A stretch of DNA of 41,657 nucleotides from an uncultured Oscillospiraceae bacterium. Its GTDB lineage: Bacteria > Bacillota > Clostridia > Oscillospirales > Oscillospiraceae. Under the pieces are notes generated by a model. That model saw only the letters and a list, made by a program, of their open reading frames with translations, did no database searches and was not told the DNA's origin. The stretch spans positions 1 to 41,657 of the forward strand of contig CALXGG010000005.1 in the NCBI GenBank assembly GCA_944387785.1, read 5' to 3'. This document shows positions 15,628 to 23,864 of this stretch, piece after piece (the stretch's first letter is position 1; each line of letters opens with the position of its first letter). The translations under genes were made by a program, and so were the position numbers.

Positions 15628-16542
15628 TCAATGCTGACCAAATTGTTCCTGCATGAGCTCGATAAAGCGCACGGCAGGCTCGGTGAGACAGGTTTCCTTC
15701 TGGTAGATGATGCAGACATCCCGCCGGGGATCCGATTTGGCGATACAGAAATAGTCGATGTTGGGAACAGGGGGCCCCAGCTTGACGAACAGCTCGGGCA
15801 GCAGGGTGATCCCCAGGCCCCGGCTGACCATCATCTGGGCCAGTTCGACCCTGTCGCACTCAAAGCCGTAGGTGGGGGTGAACTCCTCCATTTCACACAG
15901 GGTGCGGACGGAGTGGCCCATATAGGAATTGGGACTCAGGGTGATGAAGGGCTTGTCCCGGACATGGAGCAGGTTGATGGAGGGGAAGTCGTCCCCATCC
16001 TTCTGGGGGAAGCCCTCCACCTGGTAGGAGGAGGGGACGGCCAGAAGGATCCGCTCGGAGTTGATGAATACGCTCTGATAGCGCACTGTGTCCGGAGCCA
16101 CGTCGTTGACCATCAGATCCAGCCCCTTTTTCTCCATGCGCTGGTTGAGATCCGAGACATACCGCTCCACGATGTGGAGCTGGCAGTCGGGGAACTCCTG
16201 GGCCATCTGGGCGGTGATGTCAGGGAGCATGAAGGTGCTGCGGTGGGGGGAGATGCCGATATAGAGATGGGACTTTCCTTCGCTTACCACGGCGGACAGG
16301 TTGCGGCGGATCTGGGATTCCGAGAGCAGCGCGTCCTGGGCCCACGCCACATAGAGCTTGCCGGCATAGGTGAGGGAGACGGGGTTGGTTTTCCTGTCGA
16401 ACAGCTGGACGCCCAGGATGTTCTCCAGCGCCTGAATGCGCTGGCTCAGGGTCGGCTGGGAGATATAGAGCTGCTGGGCCGCTCTGGTAAAGCTGCGCTC
16501 CTGGGCCACAGTGACGACATATCGCAATACATCTGAATTCAA
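15628..16542 (-). CDS. LysR-family transcriptional regulator
   Basis: This 304-residue protein has an N-terminal winged helix-turn-helix (VAQERSFTRAAQQLYISQPT, then LSQRIQALENILGVQLFDR) typical of LysR proteins, and a C-terminal periplasmic-binding-like effector domain (about 90-300). The start is TTG 16542, with AGGAGG 7 bases before it. It lies between the two aspartoacylase-like genes and next to the ABC transporter operon, so it very likely controls both directions, with an acyl-amino acid or peptide as a possible inducer. Its own -35 box is overlapped by a T-N11-A palindrome (16598-16614), a sign of autoregulation. The effector is unknown. Confidence 0.95.
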   Translation of the reverse strand: MNSDVLRYVVTVAQERSFTRAAQQLYISQPTLSQRIQALENILGVQLFDRKTNPVSLTYAGKLYVAWAQDALLSESQIRRNLSAVVSEGKSHLYIGISPHRSTFMLPDITAQMAQEFPDCQLHIVERYVSDLNQRMEKKGLDLMVNDVAPDTVRYQSVFINSERILLAVPSSYQVEGFPQKDGDDFPSINLLHVRDKPFITLSPNSYMGHSVRTLCEMEEFTPTYGFECDRVELAQMMVSRGLGITLLPELFVKLGPPVPNIDYFCIAKSDPRRDVCIIYQKETCLTEPAVRFIELMQEQFGQH

Positions 16543-16576
16543 GATGCGTCCTCCTGTCTATTGTGATCTTGAAGTC

Positions 16577-16614
16577 ATTATATACGCATTGCTGTGCCAT
16601 TGCAATATGCAATG
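16577..16614 (-). promoter_or_regulatory. LysR gene promoter with overlapping LysR-type operator
   Basis: On the minus strand TTGCAA (16600-16605), 17 bases, TATAAT (16577-16582). The palindrome CATTGCAATATGCAATG (16598-16614; arms CATTGCA/TGCAATG, T-N11-A form) covers the -35 box. A further CATTGC half-site lies exactly 11 bases away (16587-16592), one helical turn. Confidence 0.75.
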
Positions 16615-16822
16615 ACACTTTTTTAAAACAGAGTATTATTTCAAAGACCAATATGCGGCGGCCGATGCTGACAGAAATAATTATAATTTTGATTTCCAAT
16701 CGAATATAGAACCTATTGGAAAATATTTTCTTATATTGTCTAATAATTACAAAAAATATAGAAAAAATTTGTAGATTAAACAAAAATAAATGAAAAGGAA
16801 ATAGGCTTTTACTATGGAATAC

Positions 16823-16851
16823 TTGACAAGGGCAAAAGCGGATGATATAGT
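16823..16851 (+). promoter_or_regulatory. Sigma-A promoter of the peptide-use operon
   Basis: TTGACA (16823-16828; perfect), 17 bases, TATAGT (16846-16851). Transcription should start near 16858 and give a leader of about 170 bases. The LysR palindrome lies about 210 bases upstream. The rest of the 16,615-16,822 stretch is AT-rich with no ORF. Confidence 0.88.
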
Positions 16852-16863
16852 GGGCACCACTAA

Positions 16864-16924
16864 GACCAATTTATATTTTTACAGGTTGGTCCATTTTTTA
16901 AGCTGTATTATTGGTTTTTCCAAT
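16864..16924 (+). promoter_or_regulatory. Possible attenuator in the operon leader
   Basis: GACCAA (16864-16869) can pair with TTGGTC (16886-16891), and six Ts follow at 16894-16899, a weak terminator. The same ACCAAT (16865-16870) can instead pair with ATTGGT (16910-16915), which can also pair with CCAAT (16920-16924). These mutually exclusive stems are typical of attenuation. The 6-bp stem with a 16-base loop is weak, so this is tentative. Confidence 0.35.
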
Positions 16925-16972
16925 GGCGATGGGCGGCAAGGGGGGCTGCCCGGCCGCAGATTTTCCGATTGG

Positions 16973-16994
16973 TTGTAAAGTGAACGCTTTACAA
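16973..16994 (+). promoter_or_regulatory. Palindrome TTGTAAAG-N6-CTTTACAA before the ribosome site
   Basis: Eight-base perfect arms (16973-16980 and 16987-16994) lie 19 bases before the AAGGAGG of the gene at 17027. It may be an operator for another repressor or an mRNA hairpin next to the ribosome site. Confidence 0.5.
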
Positions 16995-17026
16995 AAATAG
17001 ATCACATGCTGAAGGAGGAACTTGCA

Positions 17027-18040
17027 ATGCCTAACGTCACCATCGCGGGTATCACCGCCGAGCCGAAGCAACGAGTCTATGGGACGATCCCCGTCACCAC
17101 CATGGCCAACGGTCTGGATCTTGCCATCCCCGTCCACATCCTGAACGGCGCCAAGGCGGGCCCGGTGCTTTTCATGAACGCCCTCTCCCACGGCGACGCC
17201 ACCACGGGGTTCGACTGCATCCGCCAGACGCTGGAGCAGGTGGATCTGGAGAAGCTGTCCGGTACCATCGTGGCGGTCCCCTGCGCCAACCCGGTGGGCT
17301 TTGAGTGGGACTCCCGCAATACCCCTGTGGATTGCTATAACATGAACCGCTCCTATCCGGGCAATCCTAAGGGATGGTTCACGGAGCAGTGCGCCGCGGC
17401 GGTCTCCTCCATCTGCAAGGATGTGGACTGCCTGATCGACTGGCACGGCGGCGGCTACGGCACCGCTATCAACTACGTCCTCATCAACCGGGTGGAAGGG
17501 GAGCTGGGCAAGACGATCCGGGAGCTGGGCTTCGCCTACGGCCTGCCGTACGTCTACGACGGCCCGCCCGCCGGCCCCGCCGCCGCCTATGCCGGCACGC
17601 TGACCGACTATATGATCAGTCTGGGCAAGCCTGCCATCGTGGCCGAGGTGGGCACCGGCATGAACCTGCCGGTGGACATCGTGGCCACCAGCGTCCGGGG
17701 CAATTTCAATGTGATGAAGAAGCTGGGCATGTACCCCGGTGAGCTGGAGCTGCCCCACGACCAGTACCTGTGTGTGGAGCGGCCCCTGACCAGGCCCAAG
17801 AAGGGCGGTATGTTCTACCCCATGTGCGGCCCGGAGATGCTCAACCAGTCCGTGCCCAAGGGGACGGTCATCGCCAAGATCGTCAATCCGCTGACCATGG
17901 AAGTGATGGAGGAGATGCTGGCTCCCTGCGACGAGACGGTGTTCCTGATGATCCGCGGCACCATGACCAAGGTGCACCCCGGCGACTATGCCTATATCAT
18001 GGCGAACAAGGCCAACGCCCAGCATATCGTCAACGAGTGA
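17027..18040 (+). CDS. Succinylglutamate desuccinylase/aspartoacylase-like hydrolase, paralogue B
   Basis: This 337-residue protein is the same length as paralogue A and clearly homologous along its whole length (HILNGAKAGPVLFMNALSHG against HVINGAKPGPTLMLTALSHG). It keeps H55 in SHGDATTG, NMNRSYPG, IDWHGG and AEVGTG, and again has Ala where the family's Glu zinc ligand is expected. AAGGAGGAA sits 8 bases before ATG 17027; the frame extends 7 codons upstream but without a ribosome site. It is the first gene of the importer operon and is likely to deacylate what the transporter brings in. The two copies on either side of the LysR gene suggest duplication followed by divergence in regulation or substrate. 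Confidence 0.87.
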   Translation: MPNVTIAGITAEPKQRVYGTIPVTTMANGLDLAIPVHILNGAKAGPVLFMNALSHGDATTGFDCIRQTLEQVDLEKLSGTIVAVPCANPVGFEWDSRNTPVDCYNMNRSYPGNPKGWFTEQCAAAVSSICKDVDCLIDWHGGGYGTAINYVLINRVEGELGKTIRELGFAYGLPYVYDGPPAGPAAAYAGTLTDYMISLGKPAIVAEVGTGMNLPVDIVATSVRGNFNVMKKLGMYPGELELPHDQYLCVERPLTRPKKGGMFYPMCGPEMLNQSVPKGTVIAKIVNPLTMEVMEEMLAPCDETVFLMIRGTMTKVHPGDYAYIMANKANAQHIVNE

Positions 18041-18054
18041 TCTGCCTGTAAAAT

Positions 18055-18097
18055 GGGGTTTCCGTCCGGCGCCTTCCGGCCGCCGGGCGGAAACCCC
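18055..18097 (+). other. Large intercistronic hairpin after paralogue B
   Basis: GGGGTTTCCG-CCGGCG pairs with CGCCGG-CGGAAACCCC with one bulged base on each side. There is no T-run, so it more likely protects the upstream mRNA or slows readthrough than ends transcription. Confidence 0.6.
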
Positions 18098-18184
18098 GGA
18101 CGATATGAAGTCAAAAGCGAGGGAGAAGAGGTTTTATCCGGGAAAGCAAAGAAACCGATTTGATTCCAGGAAGGGACACGATTT

Positions 18185-19102
18185 ATGCTACGCTACATTA
18201 TAAAACGCTTACTGCAGACAGTCCTTGTACTGTTCTTGGTCGTCACCCTGGTTTTCGTGCTGATGCGGTGTATTGGCGATCCGACCAAGCTGCTGGTCAG
18301 CCCGGAGGGGAGCTATGAGGACATTGAAAATATAAAGGCCGCACTGGGGTTGGATAAGCCTGTCTATGTGCAGTATATCGATTATATGCGCGGTATCGTG
18401 ACCGGTGACTTCGGCAGCTCCTATTATTACAACCGCCCGGTCACGGATCTGATTCTTGAGCACATACCCGCTACCCTGCTGCTGGCGGGCGTAGCCATTG
18501 TGATCGCTGTTCCGCTGGCGATTTTGTTCGGCGTGATCGCGGCCGTCAAGCGGAATACCTTTTTGGACAATATCGTCACGACGTTGTCCATCGCGGGGCG
18601 CTCCCTCCCCTCCTTCTGGCTGGGCCTGCTGCTGGTGCTGGTGTTTTCCGTTTTTTGGAAGGTGCTTCCCGCGTCGGGCTATGGGGAGCCCAACCAGCTT
18701 ATCATGCCGGCCATCACGCTGGCGGCCGGGCTGTGCGCCAGCATCACCCGCTTTACCCGCTCCTCCATGCTGGAGGTCATCCGGCAGGACTACATGACCA
18801 CCGCCCGGGCCAAGGGCGTGTATGAGAAGAAGGTCATCCTGCACCACGGCCTGCGCAACGCCCTGCTGCCCGTGGTCACCATGCTGGGGCTCCAGGTGGG
18901 CCATCTGCTGGGCGGCTCCGTGGTGGTGGAGTCCATTTTCGCGTGGCCGGGCATCGGGCGCATGATGGTCAGCGCGATCCTGACGTACGACTATCCTCTG
19001 GTCCAGGCCTGCAGCCTGACGATGGCCGTGGTTTTCGCCCTGGTCAATTTTATTACCGATATGCTCTATACCGTGGTGGATCCCCGGATTCGGTATGATT
19101 GA
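18185..19102 (+). CDS. dppB: Dipeptide/oligopeptide ABC transporter permease, DppB/OppB type
   Basis: This 305-residue protein has about six helices. It starts MLRYIIKRLLQTVLVLFLVV, the conserved start of the DppB/OppB family. The EAA loop (YMTTARAKGVYEKKVILHHGLRNAL) is intact and contacts the ATPases; the family-typical PGIGRMMVSAILTYDYPLVQ lies near the end. AGGAAGG precedes ATG 18185. It is followed 15 bases later by dppC, then by the binding protein and two ATPases, giving a full importer. The substrate class is most likely peptides; the hydrolase neighbours fit this. Confidence 0.93.
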   Translation: MLRYIIKRLLQTVLVLFLVVTLVFVLMRCIGDPTKLLVSPEGSYEDIENIKAALGLDKPVYVQYIDYMRGIVTGDFGSSYYYNRPVTDLILEHIPATLLLAGVAIVIAVPLAILFGVIAAVKRNTFLDNIVTTLSIAGRSLPSFWLGLLLVLVFSVFWKVLPASGYGEPNQLIMPAITLAAGLCASITRFTRSSMLEVIRQDYMTTARAKGVYEKKVILHHGLRNALLPVVTMLGLQVGHLLGGSVVVESIFAWPGIGRMMVSAILTYDYPLVQACSLTMAVVFALVNFITDMLYTVVDPRIRYD

Positions 19103-19117
19103 TGGGGGGTGTATAAG

Positions 19118-19993
19118 ATGAGAAAACTTGGCGAAATGTTCAAAGGGCTTTCTGTCCTTAAAAAAAGTACGCTGACGGCAAAGATCGGCCTTGTCGTTGT
19201 GGTGCTCTGGATCATCTGCGCGATATTTGCCCCGCTGCTGGCACCCTATGGGATGGACGAGAAGGACATCGCGATGCGCCTTACGCCCCCCTGCTGGGAG
19301 GATGGCGGCACCATCGAGCACATTCTCGGCACCGATGAGATGGGCCGTGATATTCTCAGCCGGCTGCTCTACGGATCCCGGGTTTCCCTGATCGTAGGCA
19401 TCATGGCGGTGGTGGTGTCCCTGATCATCGGTACCGCGCTGGGCCTGATTTCAGGATATTTCGGCGGTAAGGTGGATACGGTGATCATGCGCCTTGTGGA
19501 CGTCATGCTGGCCTTCCCCTTCATATTCATGGCCTTGTGCCTGATGGCGGTGCTGGGCAGCAGCCTTACCAATGTCATCATCGTGCTGGGTATTACCGGC
19601 TGGGTGCCATATACCCGAACGATACGCGCCCAGACCTTATCCCTTCGGGAGCGGGAGTTTGTCATAGCGGCGCATACGGAAGGATGCTCCCATTGGCGCA
19701 TTATTTTCAAGCATATTTTACCCAATGTCATCGACAATGCCATTGTGCAGGGAACGCTGGAAATGGCAGGCGCTATTTTGTCTGAAGCGTCCCTGACGTT
19801 CCTGGGGCTGGGCGTTCCGCCCTCCATTGCTACCTGGGGCGGGATGGTTGCCACCGGCCGGCAGTATATATTCAATGCATGGTGGCTGACGGCCATCCCC
19901 GGCCTGTTTATCTTCCTGGTCTGCTTGTCCATTAACTTTGTGGGCGACTGGATCCGGGATGTCCGGGATCCCCGGCTGCGGGGCAGCGATTAA
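19118..19993 (+). CDS. dppC: Dipeptide/oligopeptide ABC transporter permease, DppC/OppC type
   Basis: From ATG 19118 the protein has 291 residues; GTG 19109 is also in frame but overlaps the GGGGGG ribosome site. The OppC_N-type start is followed by LGTDEMGRDILSRLLYGSRVSL, a hallmark of the family, about six helices and the EAA loop (EFVIAAHTEGCSHWRIIFKHILPN). The C-terminus has LGVPPSIATWGGM and the usual end GDWIRDVRDPRLRG. It pairs with DppB to form the channel. A 150-base gap to the binding-protein gene contains a small hairpin (AAACAGC/GCTGTTT at 20087-20110). Confidence 0.93.
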   Translation: MRKLGEMFKGLSVLKKSTLTAKIGLVVVVLWIICAIFAPLLAPYGMDEKDIAMRLTPPCWEDGGTIEHILGTDEMGRDILSRLLYGSRVSLIVGIMAVVVSLIIGTALGLISGYFGGKVDTVIMRLVDVMLAFPFIFMALCLMAVLGSSLTNVIIVLGITGWVPYTRTIRAQTLSLREREFVIAAHTEGCSHWRIIFKHILPNVIDNAIVQGTLEMAGAILSEASLTFLGLGVPPSIATWGGMVATGRQYIFNAWWLTAIPGLFIFLVCLSINFVGDWIRDVRDPRLRGSD

Positions 19994-20143
19994 CTCTGTC
20001 CTATTGGGGGAGAACGGCGAGGAAAAGAAAACCGGACCGCAGGTGGGTGTCCAAGCGCCTCCGGACCGGCGCGCATTTTACTTGGGAAACAGCGGCCTGA
20101 GCGGCTGTTTACACAAAAATTATATCTAGAAGGAGGATACCCC

Positions 20144-21745
20144 ATGAAATTTCGAAAGAAGTCTCTTCTTGCACTGGCGCTTGCTTGCGTAATGGCATTC
20201 TCCCTGCTGGCTGGTTGCGGAGGCAACAATTCCAACACAGGCAACAATGCGCCCTCCGGAAATCAGGGCGGCGATGCCGATACTGGGGACAGCGGTGAAA
20301 AAGTAGTGGTTATGGCGCAGTCTGCTGATACCAATACGATGGATCCCCACCGTGCCTCCGGCGATATTGGCGCCAATATTACCCGGAATATCTGCGAAAG
20401 TCTTACTACCTTTGATAACGATGACAAGCTGATTCCTCTGCTGGCCAAGAGCTGGGAGCAGGTTTCCGACACAGAGTGGCTGTTCCACCTGGAGGAGGGC
20501 ATCTCCTTTACCAATGGCGAGCCCTTTAACGCGGAAGCAGTCATCTATAACCTGGACCGTGCAGCGTCCACCGAGTATCCCCGTCAGGCATACGAGTATG
20601 TAAAGTATTATGATCATGGTGAAGCTGTGGACGAGTACACGGTAAAGATCGTGCTCAGCAGTCCCGATCCCATGCTGCCGGAGCACATGTGTGATACCGG
20701 TATGCTGGCCCCCAAGCACAGCGAGGAGATCGGCGAGGAGGCTAACAGCTATGATATCTGTGGTACCGGCCCCTATATCCTGGAGTCCTGGGAAGCGGAT
20801 CAGCAGGTGACCCTGGTTGCCAATAAGGAATATTGGCGCGGCGAGCCCCAGGTGGACAAGTATATCATCAAGACCATTCCTGAGGCCGCTACCCGCGTGG
20901 CGGAGCTGCTGGCAGGCAATGTGGACATCATTTACGATGTGAACTTTGAGGATGTTCCCATGCTGGAGTCTCAGAATACCGTCCACATTGACCAGGACGT
21001 GACCCGCCGTGTCTGCTACATTGCCTTCAACACCCTGGATTGGTCTCCTGCTCCTGAGCTCCAGGATGCCCGGGTGCGCCAGGCCATGAACTATGCGGTG
21101 GACGTGGACGCCATTGTTGAGAGCATCATGGGCGGCTTTGCCACCCCCACTGCTACCTGGTACCGCAGCGACTTCCCCAACTATGACGCCTCCATCGAGG
21201 GCTTCGAGTACAACCCCGAGAAGGCCAAGGAGCTGCTGGCCGAGGCCGGGTATCCCGACGGCTTTACCATCAAGTGCCAGGTCTCTGACGGCCTGATGGC
21301 CAAGTCCCTGGAGGTGACCCAGGCTGTGGCGGCCTACCTGGAGGAAGTGGGGATCCACATGGAAGTGGAGTCTGTGGAATACAGCGCCCTGCGCAACATC
21401 CTTATCAACGGACAGGATTCCCAGAAGGCAGAGGGCACCTTCCTGTGGAGCTGGGCCTCCAAGCCCGGCCTGGTGGAGAGCTGGCTGACCGGCATCGTCC
21501 ACTCCACCGGCATGACCTCCTACAACGCCCTTCCCGGGTATGACGAGCTGGTGGATGAGATCCTGGCCACCGTGGACCTGGAGGAGAAGGGCGTGCTGTA
21601 TGAGGAGTTCCAGCACAAGCTGGTGGAGGATCCCCCCTATCTGTACCTGTTCCGCCAGCACTCCATCTATGGCATCAGCAACCGACTGAACTGGTCTCCC
21701 AGCGACTACCAGTATATGCTGGCTTACGAGATGTCCGTAAATTAA
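20144..21745 (+). CDS. Extracellular solute-binding lipoprotein, family 5 (peptide-binding)
   Basis: This 533-residue protein has a lipoprotein signal peptide with lipobox LLAGC; Cys25 would carry the lipid. A Gly/Asn-rich linker follows. The mature protein shows the family-5 pattern: ANITRNICESLTTFD, W..LEEGISFTNGEPFNAEAV, GTGPYILESWE and a C-terminal YEEFQHKLVEDPPYLYLF. It captures peptides outside the membrane for DppBC. AAGGAGG lies before ATG 20144. An importer with the binding protein between permease and ATPase genes is common. The codon choice is somewhat less GC-biased than in core genes. The specific ligand cannot be read from sequence. Confidence 0.93.
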   Translation: MKFRKKSLLALALACVMAFSLLAGCGGNNSNTGNNAPSGNQGGDADTGDSGEKVVVMAQSADTNTMDPHRASGDIGANITRNICESLTTFDNDDKLIPLLAKSWEQVSDTEWLFHLEEGISFTNGEPFNAEAVIYNLDRAASTEYPRQAYEYVKYYDHGEAVDEYTVKIVLSSPDPMLPEHMCDTGMLAPKHSEEIGEEANSYDICGTGPYILESWEADQQVTLVANKEYWRGEPQVDKYIIKTIPEAATRVAELLAGNVDIIYDVNFEDVPMLESQNTVHIDQDVTRRVCYIAFNTLDWSPAPELQDARVRQAMNYAVDVDAIVESIMGGFATPTATWYRSDFPNYDASIEGFEYNPEKAKELLAEAGYPDGFTIKCQVSDGLMAKSLEVTQAVAAYLEEVGIHMEVESVEYSALRNILINGQDSQKAEGTFLWSWASKPGLVESWLTGIVHSTGMTSYNALPGYDELVDEILATVDLEEKGVLYEEFQHKLVEDPPYLYLFRQHSIYGISNRLNWSPSDYQYMLAYEMSVN

Positions 21746-21768
21746 ACTGCCCCATCGACAATCCCCGT

Positions 21769-21799
21769 GCCGGAGACGCCGCCTGGCGGCGTCTCCGGC
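21769..21799 (+). other. Intercistronic hairpin between binding protein and ATPase genes
   Basis: A 13-bp perfect stem (21769-21781 with 21787-21799) without a T-run. Such hairpins after binding-protein genes often stabilise the upstream mRNA, giving more binding protein than transporter. Confidence 0.7.
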
Positions 21800-21822
21800 G
21801 CCAATAGAAGGAGCGCTGCTTT

Positions 21823-22812
21823 GTGAATAAGATTTTGGAAGTAAAAGATCTGCGCGTCGTTTTCAAAAACGATGGCAAAGAGAATACCGCCGTGGACGGC
21901 GTGAGCTTTGACGTCGAACGCGGAGAGGTGCTTTGTATCGTGGGCGAATCCGGATGCGGGAAGAGCGTCACCTCGCTGTCCATCATGCAGCTGGTGGCCA
22001 CGCCTCCCGGCAGATACGCCGGCGGGGAGATCCTCTTTGAGGGCCAGAACATCTTGGGGAAGAACAATAAGCAGATGGGAAAGATCCGCGGGAAGAACAT
22101 CTCCATGATCTTCCAGGAGCCCATGACGGCGCTGAATCCTATCCACAAGATCGGCGCTCAGATCTCCGAGGCGCTGCGGATCCATGACAACTACGAGAAG
22201 AAGGACGCCTGGAAGAAAGCGATCGAGATGCTGGCCATGGTGGGCGTCCCCGACCCGGCCCGCTGCGCGGCCTCCTATCCCCACCAGCTCTCCGGCGGCA
22301 TGCGGCAGCGCGTGATGATCGCCATGGCCTTGTCCTGCAATCCGCAGCTGCTGATCGCCGATGAACCGACCACCGCTTTGGACGTGACCATCCAGGCCCA
22401 GATCCTGGATATTATTCGCAGAGCAAAGGAAGAGCGGGGGATGACGGTCATCTTCATCACCCACGACCTGGGCGTGGTGGCGGAGATCGCCCAGCGGGTG
22501 ATCGTCATGTACGCGGGCAAGATCGTGGAGGAGGCGCCCTGCGGCCAGCTTTTTGCCGAGCCGCTGCATCCCTATACCCGGGGCCTTCTGCGCTGCATCC
22601 CCCGGGTGGATCAGAAGGAGGGGACGCTGGACATCATTACCGGACAGGTGCCCGCCCCCTCGGACCTGCCCGCGGGCTGCCGCTTCCACCCCCGCTGCCC
22701 CAACTGTATGGGAATCTGTAAGGAGCAGGAGCCGCCGCTGGTCACCGTGGATGGCCGCCGGGTGGCGTGCCATTTGATCAGCGGGGCCGCGGCCCAGGAG
22801 GAAACAGTATGA
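21823..22812 (+). CDS. dppD: Peptide ABC transporter ATP-binding protein, DppD/OppD type
   Basis: This 329-residue ATPase has Walker A GESGCGKS, the Q-loop in [11 protein letters not shown], signature LSGGMRQR, Walker [13 protein letters not shown] and the H-loop ITHDLG. The C-terminal oligopeptide-transporter extension has four cysteines ([10 protein letters not shown]...C), which in some OppD/DppD proteins hold an iron-sulfur cluster. The start is GTG 21823, with AAGGAG 9 bases upstream. It overlaps dppF by 4 bases (ATGA). It drives uptake together with DppF. Length and motifs are normal. Confidence 0.95.
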   Translation: MNKILEVKDLRVVFKNDGKENTAVDGVSFDVERGEVLCIVGESGCGKSVTSLSIMQLVATPPGRYAGGEILFEGQNILGKNNKQMGKIRGKNISMIFQEPMTALNPIHKIGAQISEALRIHDNYEKKDAWKKAIEMLAMVGVPDPARCAASYPHQLSGGMRQRVMIAMALSCNPQLLIADEPTTALDVTIQAQILDIIRRAKEERGMTVIFITHDLGVVAEIAQRVIVMYAGKIVEEAPCGQLFAEPLHPYTRGLLRCIPRVDQKEGTLDIITGQVPAPSDLPAGCRFHPRCPNCMGICKEQEPPLVTVDGRRVACHLISGAAAQEETV

Positions 22813-23810
22813 ATCAAGATGCAAGGAATGCCCGGCCCCTGCTGGAGATCGAACACCTGAAGATGTATTTTCCCGTCTACGGCGGCGCCCTTTCCCGCCT
22901 GCAGGGCTATGTCCACGCGGTGGACGACGTCAGCCTGACGGTGAACCAGGGCGAGACGCTGGGGCTGGTGGGGGAATCCGGCTGCGGAAAATCCACCCTG
23001 GCCCGGACGATCATGCGGATCAACCATCCCACATCCGGCACCATCCGCTTTGAGGGCAGGGATATCCTGACCCTCTCTCCCAAGGAGCTGCGCAGCCTGC
23101 GCAGCGAGCTCCAGATCATTTTCCAGGATCCCTATTCCTCCCTGGACCCCCGCATGACCATCGGAGAGATCGTCAGCGAGCCCTTGGTGGTGGCCGGCGT
23201 CAAGGACAAGGCGACCCTTCGGAAAGAGGTCCTGCGCGTATTCGACGTGGTCAACCTGCCGGAGGCCTACTATGACCGCTACCCCCACGAGTTTTCCGGC
23301 GGCCAGCGCCAGCGGGTCAGCATCGCCAGAGCCCTGGTGATGAAGCCTAAGCTGATCCTGTGTGATGAGCCTGTGTCCGCCCTGGATGTGTCCATCCAGT
23401 CCCAGATCCTGAACCTGCTGAGCAGGCTGCAAAAGGAATTCGACCTGACCTATCTGTTTATTTCCCATGCCCTGAACGTGGTGCGCCATATTTCCGACCG
23501 GGTGTGCGTCATGTACCTGGGCAAGGTGATGGAGCTGGCGCCGGCGGAATCCATTTTTGAAAAGGCGTGCCATCCCTATACCAACGCGCTGCTCTCCGCC
23601 ATCCCCATCCCGGATCCCACGGTGAAGCGGGAGCGCATCATCCTGCCGGGGGAGCTGCCCAGCCCCAAGGATCCGCCCAAGGGCTGCCGCTTCTGCGTGC
23701 GCTGTCCCCATGCCAGTGAGCGGTGCGCCCGGGAGGAGCCCGCGCTGCGGGAGGTGGGGCCCGGCCACTTTGTGGCCTGTCACCTTCACGGAGAGAAGAA
23801 GGAGGCCTGA
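22809..23810 (+). CDS. dppF: Peptide ABC transporter ATP-binding protein, DppF/OppF type
   Basis: From ATG 22809 the protein has 333 residues; an in-frame extension upstream lies inside dppD and is ignored. Walker [10 protein letters not shown]-loop [11 protein letters not shown], signature FSGGQRQR, Walker [13 protein letters not shown] and H-loop ISHALN are present. The usual residue after the H-loop His is Asp (SHD); here it is Ala (SHA), mild but noticeable. The C-terminal Cys-rich extension (CRFCVRCP...C) is also present. AGGAGG precedes the start. It is the partner of DppD. The M20-like gene follows 54 bases later in the same operon. Confidence 0.95.
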   Translation: MNQDARNARPLLEIEHLKMYFPVYGGALSRLQGYVHAVDDVSLTVNQGETLGLVGESGCGKSTLARTIMRINHPTSGTIRFEGRDILTLSPKELRSLRSELQIIFQDPYSSLDPRMTIGEIVSEPLVVAGVKDKATLRKEVLRVFDVVNLPEAYYDRYPHEFSGGQRQRVSIARALVMKPKLILCDEPVSALDVSIQSQILNLLSRLQKEFDLTYLFISHALNVVRHISDRVCVMYLGKVMELAPAESIFEKACHPYTNALLSAIPIPDPTVKRERIILPGELPSPKDPPKGCRFCVRCPHASERCAREEPALREVGPGHFVACHLHGEKKEA

Positions 23811-23864
23811 GGCGGCGCCGGCCGCCGGCGGGCACCAAAAGCTGTAAAGGAGAAGGAGGACCTT

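Noticed and set aside
22767..22808. Upstream start for dppF (14 extra codons)
   Set aside because: These codons overlap dppD, while AGGAGG and the ATGA overlap clearly set the start at 22809.
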